NCBI GenBank assembly: GCA_947652115.1
Contig: OX393563.1
Coordinates: 4,009,516-4,073,515 of the forward strand
Direction of reading: 5' to 3'
Source: Blastomussa wellsi
Lineage: Eukaryota > Cnidaria > Anthozoa > Scleractinia > Plerogyridae
Length of the DNA: 64,000 nt
Positions within the stretch are counted from its first letter, which is position 1; every line of letters starts with the position of its first letter. The position numbers and the translations under genes were made by a program. The notes beneath the pieces are model-generated. The model searched no databases. It was not told the DNA's origin and saw only the letters and a list, made by a program, of their open reading frames with translations. This document shows positions 43,371 to 55,400 of this stretch, one piece after another.

Positions 43371-43900
43371 TTACTGTATATCAAAATTAAAAAAGATAAT
43401 TAAAAATGGGTCACAGGATAACTTGTAAAGTCCATCGTTTGGCAACCATTTTCCAGTCCTTTTAACTAATACAGAAGCAAGATAATTCCACTTGGGAGAG
43501 TCTATCATGATGTACTGACATTTGATGTTTTTAAATTTCAAATGTTTCAACTCATTGTTTCTTATTACTGAAGTAAATTTGGGTACTTTCTCCTTTGGAA
43601 TACAACCAATCCTGCCCCACTGTGAATTCACTTTGGCTTGTACAATGATCCAAATCCCAGATGCTGTCTGGTTCGTTTTGAAGACGTAATTCAACTTCTT
43701 CTGTGACACTAAGAATTTGCCTACATTTCTTTTAATGTAGCTAATTGACGGTCTTCATGAAAGGAGCTGCCGCGTAAAGCTACATGTTCTGTAAAAAAGG
43801 CGTTGACTGGTCTGTTTCTCTTTCCTCATCTGGCTCCTCGAAGTACTCCTCAATCCTCATACTCTTCGACGATCCGAATCTTCGAGACCCCAGATCTACC
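43371..43900 (-). pseudogene. Decayed HIRAN-like domain gene
   Basis: On the minus strand two coding-like blocks lie in order. The first reads WVDLGSRRFGSSKSMRIEEY, then FEEPDEERETDQSTPFLQNM and a stop near 43790. The second, after TAGTGTCACAG, starts in one frame as VELRLQNEPDS and continues in the neighbouring frame as IIVQAKVNSQWGRIGCIPKE, then KVPKFTSVIRNNELKHLKFK. The pattern ELxNEPDx...W-GRIGxIPKExxP is that of a HIRAN domain, a DNA 3'-end binding fold known from HLTF/Rad5 proteins. The change of frame inside the domain marks it as broken. Exon limits are approximate. Confidence 0.45.
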
Positions 43901-44881
43901 CACAACGTCAAAGTCTACAATGAAGGTAATCTTACTTCCATCTGCTTGCTGTATTGAAGTAAGAAAATGATTTGTCACAAGATCATTATTATAAGCCAAA
44001 TAGAATGAAATTCTCGAGCTCAACCGAGTCACAAGTCACGGCAGCACTACTATTGATTCTTTTTCGACAGTTTTACGACAAAAAGACCAAACAAAATATT
44101 TACCGTAAAATAACAGGACGATTTGACGTTCAGTATAACTGGCCTCTTGACGTTTACAAGTTTGCCTTCGCCCCACCAAACACAACAGAGACGCCGAACG
44201 GCCAAATCGCCCGGGAAACTAAAGTGTCCAAGTACATAGTAAACTTCATGGCAAGGGAAACTAATTACTGAAGTAAATTTTTCAGTCCCTACATCAATGC
44301 AATGGACGTAAATGATCTTTCCTACATCGAAAGGCCGCTAGCCTGCGTGCAGCCGTCTCCTACCAGTATCCTGCTGTTCGAGATTAAATTTAGCATAAAT
44401 TATAGCTTTAATTCAAGAATTTCGCTCAATCAAATAGAATCAATTTAGAGAGGTTAAGCAATAGAAATAAAACAGAAAAACAGTATTAGCAAAGACAGTG
44501 AGTAGCAAAACATACAGCGAATTACAGCTCATGATTTGCCAAGTGTCAGAAAACATAGGCACGCAATGCGTGCGAGAGTTATTTTTTTCAGTTTTGATAT
44601 GGACGTATTGGGTATCTTTTTTGGTCAGCAAAACTAGCCCGTCCAAAAAGAAATTTTTTAAGCCTCCTTCTCTGAAATATGAAAAGCACTTTAAGACAAA
44701 TTTTCAGCTACAAACATTTGTATTTAACGAATTTATACACCTATTACTTTGATTCCAACAACATTTTTTTCGATAGACAGTTGGCGAATGTCGAAGAGAA
44801 ACTCAGTGAACTGTACATTTGTAGTATGGCCGCCTGTGTACTCGAGTGTACTTTAAAATATACTGCGAGAATTAGTATTTA

Positions 44882-46036
44882 GACTAGGTTTTCACTAGAG
44901 GAAATTGTTCCGGATGACGAATCCGGAACGTTTTAGTACCGGATTGGTTTTGCCGTTTGAACACAAGTGGACGAATCAGGAATAAAAACTTCCCGGTTTG
45001 GTCATGTCTCCGGAGATTTTGAATCCGGAATTTACGACTAGGTTTACACTAGAGGATATTTTCCCGGATTCATAAATGTTACCGGATTCATCGTATTTAG
45101 AGTATTCGGATTCAAAGGCGTTTACACTGGAGGAGTATTCGGATTCCAGTGACATTATAAGGAACGGTTACCAAGCGCCAAGCATTTTTAGGTCCGCCAT
45201 CTTGGTTTACCGCAAACCCGTAAGATCGCAGGCAAATAAATATCCGGATTCACTGAAATACCTGTTTACACGACAAAACATTGCGGATTCAACAGTATTC
45301 GGATACAAAGTATTCACTTTGGATTTCGGATTCAATTTTTTTTTGTTTCGGATTCACCCGACTGTGTGTAAACGACAAAACGAATCCGGTATTAAAACAT
45401 CTCGGATTCTTCACGAATCAGGGAAAACTCCTGCTAGTGTAAACGTAGTGAGTCCGACAACTTTTGAATCCGGATAGTTTTGTCGTGTAAACGATTTTCT
45501 ATTGAATCTGGATATTTTTCCGCCTGCGATCTTTTGAATTTGCGGAAAAACCAATGGAGGACCTTGTGCTAACATTTCTGGCGGTCTCCGGTTCCCTAAT
45601 GTTGTTGCAGGTTCAGGCGATAAATGTTTTTATGTGCACCGCAATATTTCTAAGGAAACGCAAATTATTATCGCAAGGAAGTTTAACGTCACCCACACTT
45701 AATCGCCGACGACGTAGATGCCAGGATCTAAGACCGAGACGGTTTTGGGTGAGGCCAGGTCGAACAAGTGCCTGCTCCGGGACAATATGATGGGTAATGT
45801 TACGGTAGTCAGTGAGTGGAAAGAAAATTTCAGAATGTTCCACCCTACCTTTATGGACTTTTGTGACCATCCCATCACGAATGTTCCTAGAGTTTTAGTT
45901 GTATGTAAACGGTCAGGAATTCGGCACATCATTTCAGTGTAAACGCCTACGAACTAACGAATCAGAATACTCTAAAATTGACGAATCCGGAAACATTTAC
46001 GAATCTCGAAAAATCTCCTCTTGTGTAAACCTAGTC
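44882..46036. mobile_element. Non-autonomous PIF/Harbinger-type element
   Basis: 1155 bp with inverted ends GACTAGGTTTTCACTAGAGG (left) and the inverse of GACTAGGTTTACACAAGAGG (right), flanked by the 3-bp direct repeat TTA (44879-44881 and 46037-46039). The subterminal regions are packed with AATCCGGAT and TGTAAACG repeats. The centre (about 45554-45900, +) retains pieces of a Harbinger-type transposase N-terminus (RRRRCQDLRPRRFWVRPG, then VSEWKENFRMFHPTFMDF) broken by a frame change. The catalytic core is absent. A second start-like end at 45038 suggests nested or rearranged ends. Confidence 0.78.
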
Positions 46037-46308
46037 TTAATTTCTCTGTTAACCTCTTACTAACCGAGCGCGAGGGCCGCACTGTGAAATATTGGTCCGA
46101 GGTCGTGGCAGTACGGGCCAAGCGCCGCGAGGTCCGTACAAAAACTATCGAGGGCCAATCAGTATTCCCTTGTACGGCTTGAGCGCGCAAGCTAGGTTAG
46201 TATGACACTACGCTCATGCATGCTTGTTAAAAACGCACTTTTGGTGACTTGAATTCAGAGCTTTTCTGCCGTAGCGTGTTTTGAATCAAAACATAGAAAG
46301 ATATGCAC

Positions 46309-46545
46309 AAAGGCGACCGATTCAGAGAACACCTTCGGGACGTAGAGAAAGACGACAAAAATGCATCGAAACCGGTCGCGAGACACTTCAATCTCCCAAA
46401 TCATTCTACGCAATATATGGCAGTCTGCGGCCTTTCCCTTCACCAAGGAAGCACGGAAAGTCGCAACACTCTATAACAAAAATTTATTTTTCAAATAGGT
46501 ACTCTTAATCCTCACGGTATTAACGAACGCTTTTTATTCAACTAA
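46309..46545 (+). pseudogene. Penelope-like element, C-terminal GIY-YIG fragment
   Basis: The frame reads GDRFREHLRDVEKDDKNASK, PVARHFNLPNHS and GTLNPHGINERF before TAA at 46543. It is nearly identical to the C-terminus of the 47296-48549 protein but has an internal stop after ESRNTL. Only the last part of the endonuclease domain remains. It lies in plus orientation and leads into the terminal module at 46769. Confidence 0.85.
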
Positions 46546-46768
46546 TTTATTCCGTTGTTTTCACGTTACCAGGCACCAACCAATAGCGAAGCTAAATTAC
46601 CCTCGTTGTGTTACCAGGTTCAAAAAAAGACCCAATACAAAGTGATACTACCCCCCTCCCTCCCCCACAGTCTCACTTCACAGACCTGTCTCTAAGTACG
46701 GTCAGTAAATTCTTTTCGGGTGAGAGATAGCTTTCTGTATATAAACAACACTCGACTCACAATTCCTC

Positions 46769-46871
46769 GATTCGTTCCGACGAAGGGCTAACGCTCGAAA
46801 CCGAAACGTCAGCTCTCGAATCTCTTAACGGTGGCCAATTTAAATTATATTGTTATACTTCCCACCGACGA

Positions 46872-46903
<32 letters not shown>

Positions 46904-46911
46904 CTTAACTT
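46769..46911 (+). repeat. Penelope terminal module of the plus-strand copy
   Basis: Single-arm module with a hammerhead-like motif at 46769-46822, altered by a 6-bp duplication (CGAAACCGAAAC). It ends in the shared tail CAGTTTCTTTAGAAAC ... CCCCCTCT. Confidence 0.7.
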
Positions 46912-47044
46912 CAAGTAGCCATACGAATGACCTTATTCCAGCAGTATTGGAAAAAGAGAAAGAAAAACTGAAAGCCGAGCTCCACAACGTAATAATATTA
47001 AATGTGATGGGACGGCACGACTGGGTGAGGCTCTAGCAATTGTA

Positions 47045-47047
47045 TGG

Positions 47048-47078
<31 letters not shown>

Positions 47079-47215
47079 AGCGTCGGTGGGAAGTATAACA
47101 ATATAATTTGGTTTTATCAACTGGGTTGATAATGTCAATTGGCCACCGTAAAGAGATTCAAGAGCTGACGTTTCGAGCGTTAGCCCTTCGTCGGAGCGAG
47201 CGAATCAAGGAATTG
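47045..47215 (-). repeat. Penelope terminal module of the minus-strand copy
   Basis: Reverse orientation of the module. The hammerhead-like motif lies on the minus strand at 47155-47206, with an extra GCTC before the core. It faces the plus-strand copy at 46769-46911 across about 130 bp, giving a tail-to-tail inverted pair. Confidence 0.7.
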
Positions 47216-48590
47216 TGCGTCGTGTGTCTTTATATACAGAAAGATGGAGCTTCGCTATTGGCTGGTGCCTGGTAACGTGAAACCTTCGGAATAAATTAGT
47301 TGAATGAAAAGCGTTCGTTGATACCGTGAGGATTAAGAGTGCCGATTTGAAAAATAAATTTTTGTTCTAGAGTTTTACGGCTTTCCGTGTTTCCTTGGTG
47401 AAGGGAAAGGCCGCAGACTGCCATATGTTGCTTAGAATGATTTGGGAGATTGAAGTGTCTCGCGACCGGTTTCGATGCATTTTTGTCGTCCTTCTCTACG
47501 TCACGAAGGTGTTCTCGGAATCGGTCGCCAAGTCGTCTCCCTGTTTCGCCGATGTATAACTTTTTGCAAAGAGTGCAAGTTATACAGTAGATGGCATTGG
47601 CTGAGGTACAGGTGAAATGATCAGTGATTTTGATAGATCGCTTGGGTCCCGATATTTTGTCAACGTTGTGAATGAAAGGGCATGTTTTGCATCGTGCGCG
47701 AGCGCATTTAAAAGTTCCGGGTTGATCACTAGTTTGGAATGCACTTCTGACTAAAAAGTTACCTATGTTTTTGTCGCGTTTAAATGAAATTAATGGAGGT
47801 TGCGAAAAGATTCTACCATTGTCGGGATCATTTTGAAGTAATTTAAAGTTTTTGAGAATGATGGATTTAACTGCGTGGTTGTGAGGGTGAAATGTGAGGG
47901 TGAATGGAATTCTATCGTTGTTTTCTCTCTGTGACGTTTGTAGTGCTGACTGTCGATCAATTTGCTGGGCGCGATAATGGCCCGCTTGAACAACAGAAGC
48001 AGGATAGCCGCGTTTGTCGAAGAAATTGCACATTTCCTCTGATTTTAAGGAAAAATCAGAGTCGTCACTACAAAGACGGCGAAGTCTAAGAAACTGAGAA
48101 TAAGGAATGGAATTCTTGACATGTGATGGATGTAAAGATGAATACAACAAATAGCTATGAGAATCTGTGGGTTTGTAGTGCACACTGGTGCATAAACTGT
48201 TGCCTTCGATAGAAAGTTTGATATCCAGGAATGCTAAGGAAGTATCGGAAATTTCCCAGGTATATTTAAGGGCAGGATGAAACGAATTAACAGCGGTTAT
48301 AAATTGATTAAGATCCTCTCTGATAGAAGAGGTAGCGCCGATGCAGTCGTCAATGTAGCGACGATAGAGTTCAGGTTTTGGGCCGTTGTATTGATTGAAA
48401 AATTGGTGTTCAATGTAGCCTACAATTGTACTCCGTTTTGTGCAGGAAGATTGCAAGCCTACGCAACGCCTTGCGCGCCTAGAGGTTCTCGCTAAGCCTC
48501 TGAAGGGTAATGAGTTGGCCCAGAGACTGATGGCATGCATCATAATCACAACTTCGGGCCAAACATGGTATTTGGTGGGATGAGAGATGG
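47216..48590 (-). mobile_element. 5'-truncated Penelope-like retroelement
   Basis: Body of the minus-strand element. The 5' limit is approximate: Penelope-type reverse-transcriptase sequence starts around 48445, and the frame upstream of it (RTSRRARRCVGLQSS) looks foreign or frame-shifted. The usual N-terminal part of the reverse transcriptase is missing, so this copy cannot move on its own. Confidence 0.8.
47296..48549 (-). CDS. Penelope-like reverse transcriptase/GIY-YIG endonuclease, truncated
   Basis: A 417-codon open frame. Residues 65-68 are YIDD, the catalytic motif C of the reverse transcriptase, in the context YNGPKPELYRRYIDDCIGAT. The thumb region follows (SFHPALKYTWEISDTSLAFL ... 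GYPASVVQAGH). At 282-290 is a Cys cluster (C282, C287, C290). Next comes the GIY-YIG endonuclease: IYCITCTLCKKLYIGETGRR at 320-339, LGDRFREHLRD, and the late Glu in LEQKFIFQIG near 396. This order, RT then GIY-YIG, defines the Penelope group of retroelements. Motifs A and B are missing, so it is an inactive 5' truncation, although the remaining 1.25 kb has no stop. The neighbouring inverted fragment at 46309 is a sister copy. Confidence 0.88.
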   Translation of the reverse strand: MIMMHAISLWANSLPFRGLARTSRRARRCVGLQSSCTKRSTIVGYIEHQFFNQYNGPKPELYRRYIDDCIGATSSIREDLNQFITAVNSFHPALKYTWEISDTSLAFLDIKLSIEGNSLCTSVHYKPTDSHSYLLYSSLHPSHVKNSIPYSQFLRLRRLCSDDSDFSLKSEEMCNFFDKRGYPASVVQAGHYRAQQIDRQSALQTSQRENNDRIPFTLTFHPHNHAVKSIILKNFKLLQNDPDNGRIFSQPPLISFKRDKNIGNFLVRSAFQTSDQPGTFKCARARCKTCPFIHNVDKISGPKRSIKITDHFTCTSANAIYCITCTLCKKLYIGETGRRLGDRFREHLRDVEKDDKNASKPVARHFNLPNHSKQHMAVCGLSLHQGNTESRKTLEQKFIFQIGTLNPHGINERFSFN

Positions 48591-49486
48591 TGCCTCAGTT
48601 AACGGTGCTGCCATAAAGCAACTAGTTGTCTTTCATCCAAACATAATGGATTTCATTTGTTTCTCTCATACAATCTGAAATCAAAATATACATTTATTTA
48701 ATTACTTATACACGACCCCACAAGCTGCACAGCTTAAATCGCCATCGTGCCTAAATAAAGGTTATATTATTTATTATTATTATTATTATTATCAATAATG
48801 TGGGATGCCACATTTTTCAACCATTGTAACCGAAAGCAAAAATTAGCAGTGGAATTAAAGGTCGTGAAGTTGTACATGTTTATTTACAGCCGAACTGCGG
48901 CCGTGGTTTGTCGATCGCTGTTTGTTCATTAATTCGCACTGATTTTCAATAACTGCATGCAAGTCGCCGGTTTTCAGACTCCAGTTAGCATCTAAAACGC
49001 TGTGTTTCTATGTTACTTTTGCCAAAACAGAACTACATTTTCTACCATTCAAGAAGAAATATCTTAATAAACATTATTATATGGCAAGGAAAATCCGAGC
49101 TTTCTGATTGCTTATTTCTTTGTCGGGATTTTACCATACGGACCATTTCCATAATAGACATAATAACTGTCCTAAGCCACGTATTTTTTTCTAAATTTGG
49201 ATAATTTTTATTAAAATTGGCAACTAGAGTTTCGGAAAGAAAACGTATATAAATACTCTAATTAAAAATCGTGGTAGCTTGTTCTTTCTGAGTTGTTCGC
49301 GGCATCAAAAATCGCGGCCAACCTCGTTCCCTGTACCTGAGAACGAGGTTGACGTCAGGCTTGGTCGACCGGTCAGTTGGTGTTTGTGCAGCGGTTCACT
49401 GCATCAGACAGAGCACGCGCATTTGAAGCATTCGTGGCCATCTTTCTTATTTCTCGTAGTTTTGTTTTCGTATTACACTTTTAAGC
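48591..49486. other. Upstream region of the AP-3 mu gene
   Basis: Intergenic, with an (ATT)n microsatellite near 48769-48791. It should contain the promoter and 5' UTR of the AP-3 mu gene starting at 49487. No core promoter element was recognised with confidence. Confidence 0.5.
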
Positions 49487-52400
49487 ATGATTAACAGCCT
49501 TTTTGTCATTAATAATGTCGGGTAAGTATTCATTTCATGTTACTAAATGATAAGTCCATCCATCACTGCAGTTTCATTGGTTAATTTGGAGCGTGTGGTA
49601 TGTTTGTTTGACATTCGTCAATGATAGGGACATTTTCCTCGAAAAACACTGGAAAAGTGTCATCGGCAGATCCGTGTGTGATCATTTCTTTGAGGCGCTT
49701 TCCAAGGTAAATTATGTTCAATTATTTGCTTGTAGATTTTGTTAGCCATATATTATTTTAAAACATCATAACTGTTAGCTTGTACTGGAAGTGTGCTTGT
49801 CGAACTGTGAAATGAAAATATAAATTTATTATACACAAATAAATGCATTTTGGTAACATTCACTTCCCTGATGTAGAAAAATCGGAACCGACTGACCGGG
49901 TTGTCTGAATTTCCCACTTGCTGAACCCTTTGCTGCTAGCTGCTAGCACTTTGTTTTGTATCAGTCAATTGCGAGAATGCTCGTGCGCATAGTGGAGGCT
50001 GACAAAGATGCCACTCACATCTTTGAGGCTTACACCTTTGGCACTAAAAAGTGCTCTCTAACTAGTTTCTTTCAAAAGGGTTGGAATCTCTGCAGATGCC
50101 AACCTAAAAATAGAAATCAGAGAAACTGCCAATAGGCCATTTTACAGTCCTGTGAAATGTAACCAGGCCTCAGCATGAAAGCAAGACTTGGGATGACATT
50201 GTCGTGATAAAGATCACAAACTAGTTAGCGTAAGAACACAAGTTATCAACACAAGGTCACCTTCAGCCTCATTTCCATCAAACCGCATAATTGATTGAAA
50301 AATGAAACTGCAATTTGTTTATTACAGGCCAATTCCCCTGAAGATGTACCGCCAGTAATTGCTGCTCCCCATCACTACCTTATTAGCATCTATAGGAATG
50401 ACTTGTTCTTCCTGGCAGTTGTGCAGACTGAAGGTATGTCGTTCACCTCAATCAATCAATCACACTATCCTAGGTATTTATGCACTATCTATATCATAAA
50501 CAAAGAGACAAAAGAAGAATGAAATTAGGCCTTAATGTAGAAGTAAATAAGTGTGTGACGTCCAAAGTAGCAGAGCTTTCTAGCTGGACGCCGCCATTGC
50601 TAAGTAAATAAATAATGACAGCATTAACATAGACAAAATTAAGTTAGTTGGACAATTAATGCAAATTATGTAGGGTAAGTAAAGTTAGGTGAGATTTTAA
50701 AAGCAAGAGGGACCAGATTATTTTGCTCAGCATCAAGCCAGTAGTGAATTCAACTTTGATTAACCAAAAGATGACACTTCCATTCTTTTTTAAAGGAAGT
50801 AAATGAAAGACGCTTAATTTCAGGGGGCACAGATTCCCATATCTTGGGCCCTGCAAACTTGAAAGATGCTTTACCAGAATTATTTGATATTTGCACTCTA
50901 AAAGAATTGAATTCACTTGTAAATCTTGTATTATATCTATGTACATTAGATGCTGGGGTAAGGACATCGGAAATGATATCTGAAACTCACAAACACAAAA
51001 ACAGTATAATGCTATACACTACTTGTGCATTGTCGTATTTTTGTATCCTAAGCAGTGTATAGCATTATTCAAATGTTTTTTTTCTTAAATAGTCAAAACT
51101 AAACAAAATAAAACAGTGAAATAGTGTCTAATAGTATTTATCTATTTGATTAGTAACTATCAATTTCATGGTAAAACTAAAATCACTCTATAAGTCTCAT
51201 TTCCAAACCAGAATTGGAATGGGAGAGTTACATTGAATAGCACAGAGAATGTACAATGTATACTGTACGTAAATTTGATCTATAGGTCACCAACACCAGT
51301 TCTTTTCAGAACTACATTTGTACTCTCACCTGGACGATAACACTATAATGACCTGACCACATTCAAAGTTGCTAAAGGGTTTGGCATTCCAAAGATTTCT
51401 GGATCTCAGTTCTGGGGCTTCACTGGCAGCCCTTTGGGCCACTGGAGCTCCACTATAAATTAATCTTATTTATTCTTGTTATTTTCAGTGCCTCCACTCT
51501 TTGTCATAGAGTTTTTGCATAGAGTTGTGGACACGTTTACAGAGTACTTTAACAGCTGTAATGAGACATCTATAAAAGAGCATGTTGTCATAGTATTTGA
51601 GGTGAGAAAGAGAGGGTGATACTGTGTGTGTTACTTTATTCATGTGTCTTCGTGGGCTTGTTCTTCTTCACACTTCACAATACTTACATCTAAACTGTTT
51701 TTGTTGTTAGTTACTGGAGGAGATGCTTGATAATGGTTTTCCTCTAGCAACAGAACCTAACATCTTACGAGAACTTATTAATCCTCCAAGCATTGTCAGA
51801 CAAGTTGTCAACACAGTGACTGGTGGTTCACAGTAAGAAACTTCTTGTGTTGTGTATTTCATTTTGGCACTAAGGGCCATAGCCTGTAGCACCTGTTACA
51901 GCTACAACCAGTTGCAATAATGTTGAGACACTTTGTGCCAAAAATGGCTTTACTTACTTCTATGGTTTGCAAATTGCAAATTTGTCACAGAAGAACATTT
52001 TGCCCCCCCTTTCCCCGTTGTCCATCTTAGTTTTGTATGTCATATTGCATAGCTAGCAACATTGGGAAGGGGGGGGGGGAGGGGAGAAAGATTACACGCG
52101 ATAGCGTGGTGAAGAGTTTTCTCCTGTTAAGGTAGGATGTCTCAACTATTTCTGCAACTGGTTGTAGCTCACTCGATGATACAGGTAAAGACTTAAGTTA
52201 GTGACAGCCCTGTGGGTGTTGAAAGTAATTCATATTTCCATTGTTTGTTCATTACTATATACATTGTGTTTAGTTTCAAAACCTCCCCATTTCCCAACAA
52301 GTGTAACGAATCCATTTGTGTCTTTCTTGCACACATTTTCTCCTTTTTTGGGGGAGGGGGAGCTTTGTGCCAGCTACAGGTGTGAATTAAATTCACACCT

Positions 52401-55400
52401 GTAGCTTGTTTTAAGTTTTAATTGAACCACTGTATTGTCTGTGTCCCTTAGGATTGACCAGAGTGATTACTTTTGTTCTGGTTTTAAAAGTAAATCATTG
52501 TATGCCCAACTGATTCAAAGCTGCAGACAGTGGTCTGGTTTCATGGAATGGTTGGGGATTATTACTACTCCCCCTGGGCGGGATGCTAGTCCATCACAGG
52601 TTACTCCCCCCTAGGTGGGATGCTATTCCATCGTTACTCCCCAGCATTCTCTCAGGTTGCTCCATGTATTTCTTTCTTTTTTTTTCTTTAATAATGTGCA
52701 CCTACAGGATTTGAACTCACAACCTCTGGATCTGCTGTCCAACCTCTTATCCACTTTGCCACGCAGGAAACACTGACAGAGCACTTATTTTTGTTTAAGC
52801 TGTATTACTAAGACTGGCACCCAATCCCAAAGAGAAAACCCAGGCCAGAATGACCCAGACGACCTAGGCCAGAACTATAACCCAGCAGTTTGACCTGGAG
52901 TCCTGCACACTAAGCCACACTAGGGCACTGTGCCTCCCTTTTACAACACTCAATCAAACATTGTTAACAAGTACATTTAGGAATCTCAAACAAACTGTTT
53001 GTGTTGTTATTTCAGTGTCAGCTCCTATCTTCCAACTGGCCAACTTTCAAATGTTCCATGGAGAAGAACTGGTGTCAAATATACACATAATGAGGTATTG
53101 AGCTCTCTAAATGTGTCAAGAAGAAAAGAAAAGCTCCATGGGGGAGATATTTTCTGGATGGCTGCCATAAACTTTACATTTTGAAAGTTAGAAGACCAAC
53201 ATTATTCAATATTGAGATCTTGAATTTGACCTCTACTTTTGAATGATAAAGATTACGATTTGATTTGAACCAAATATTTATCAAAAAGAAGTCATAATTT
53301 ATGCATCATTCTGATGTGATGATCTTTATTTTTTGCAGATTTATTTTGATGTCATTGAAGAAATTGACTGTATAATTGACAAACATGTATGTACAGTACA
53401 CTGTCAATTGACCTTATCCTGTCAGTTTAACTCAGTGGGCAAAATAGGGTCATAGCCTTGTTACTAACCAGTGCATCATTATCTTGTTTACCAGGGCTCA
53501 ACAGTTTTTACAGAAATCCAAGGAGTGGTTAGTATTAATAATTATGCTAATATTTATTAATATTTTATTATTTTGAATTAAGCAAGCTTTGTAATAATTA
53601 AACATGCAAATGATCAGTTGAAGGCAATGCAGTACATGGAAAAGTTCACTTTCAAGTGTATACAGTAAATAATGACAGGGAACCATAAATTCTTTTGTTG
53701 TTTTCATACAATGTTCTTGACCTAACATTGAGCATTTGTTTTGTTTTCCTTTTTTCGTTTTATGATACAGATTGATTCTTGTTGTAAGCTAACAGGAATG
53801 CCTGATCTATCACTATCATTTGTGAACTCAAGGTTGTTAGAGGATCCAAGTTTTCATCCTTGTGTGAGATTAAAAAGATGGGATGTGAGTATATACATGT
53901 ACATATCCAAATTTCACATCTTAATAATTTCAAGTGACAAAGAATAAGAAACCCATATCAGTGGTTTCCCAGTTGATTTTTACGCTTAGCATACAAGTAG
54001 GTACTCTGGACAGTGACTACAAGCAATGTTTCAAGTTATTGCTTGGGTGGACAGAAATACTATGAGTAAATATGAGCTACTGGTATATTAAAACTGACCT
54101 CCCAGCCTCGATTGAAACTATTGATTGCATTCACCAAAGCATAATGCAGGAAAGGTCTGTTGTACAGTTGGGCAGATGGGATATATTTGCAGTGTTGTGT
54201 TATTCATAACAAGTTGCAATGACACACGTTTGCCTGAAACACACTCCTTCCTTTTCAGAATGAGAAAGTTTTGTCATTTGTTCCACCTGATGGAAATTAT
54301 AGACTTTTATCCTACCACATAACATCAGGGTGAGTCTAGCTTTGAATTGTTGTCATTCAGCAAAAGCTCCTTAAATGGAATCCGCCTACACCAACATGCA
54401 CAACAAAGCTTGTTCAATGAAATTAATGTTTCTCAGTTTTAGAATTAGGGGAGCTGACTGAAAATGAAAGAGTTTCTCAAACTTTTAGTCACATTTCAGG
54501 AATCTCACAGTCTTTCATTTTCCGCTACTCCCAATGTCTCTCAGTCTCTAGTTTTTGTAAAGCCATTTAGGGTTAATTCAACTTTGGTCTCGTAATCCAG
54601 AAACTAAAGAAGTCTTAGTCTCGCAGATAAGATTACTAGTCTCACAAAGTCTTGGATGTACCATTCACAACCCTTATATAATTTGAATTCATAATTTAAA
54701 AATAATTAATCGGGGTTGAATGGAATTGTGATTTACCCACCTGCATTGATTTTGTACAGAACTGTTGCAATTCCAGTGTATGCAAAACCACAGATCTCTT
54801 ATCAAGAGGTAAGAAAGCATTCAGTCTTTTACTGTGGTAACAACAACAACAATAACAATATTTTATTACTTCGTTCAGAATTAGGTCTTAATCTCCTTGC
54901 TCCGTAGGTAGCAACGCTAATCGTCAGGATAATCAGAGAAAAAAAGAGAAAGAAAATACACACTACAAACAAATGCAAATAAAGAAAACAGAATAAATCT
55001 ACAGAAACAGCTATGATTAATTATATATAATTAATTGTTAATAATTAATTAGTAATTAATTAATAATAATTAATTGAATAATTAATTGAGGTTGGCAACG
55101 TAGTAGGTTATGAGAGGTAGATAAATAAGACACAAATGAAAAGATAAGATAGGCCGAGGAAAAAAGCAAAAAATTAATAATAACTACTGAATGTGGTTGT
55201 TTCTGTGTCACTTCCATGCACTGACTTAATTACTTAGGCACTTTGCACCATGTGGCGCATAAGGCCCCACATGCATGTACTGCTGTGTTTCAATATTGTG
55301 ATTTTTGTGCTGTTCCAGGGTGGTTCTGGAAGGTTTGATCTTACTGTTGGTCCTAAACAAACTATGGGGAAAGTGGTGAGTACATGCAGAGAAAATGCCC

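Noticed and set aside
52690..52770. A functional tRNA gene
   Set aside because: The anticodon loop lacks the conserved U33 and the acceptor stem does not pair. Interpreted as a SINE head.
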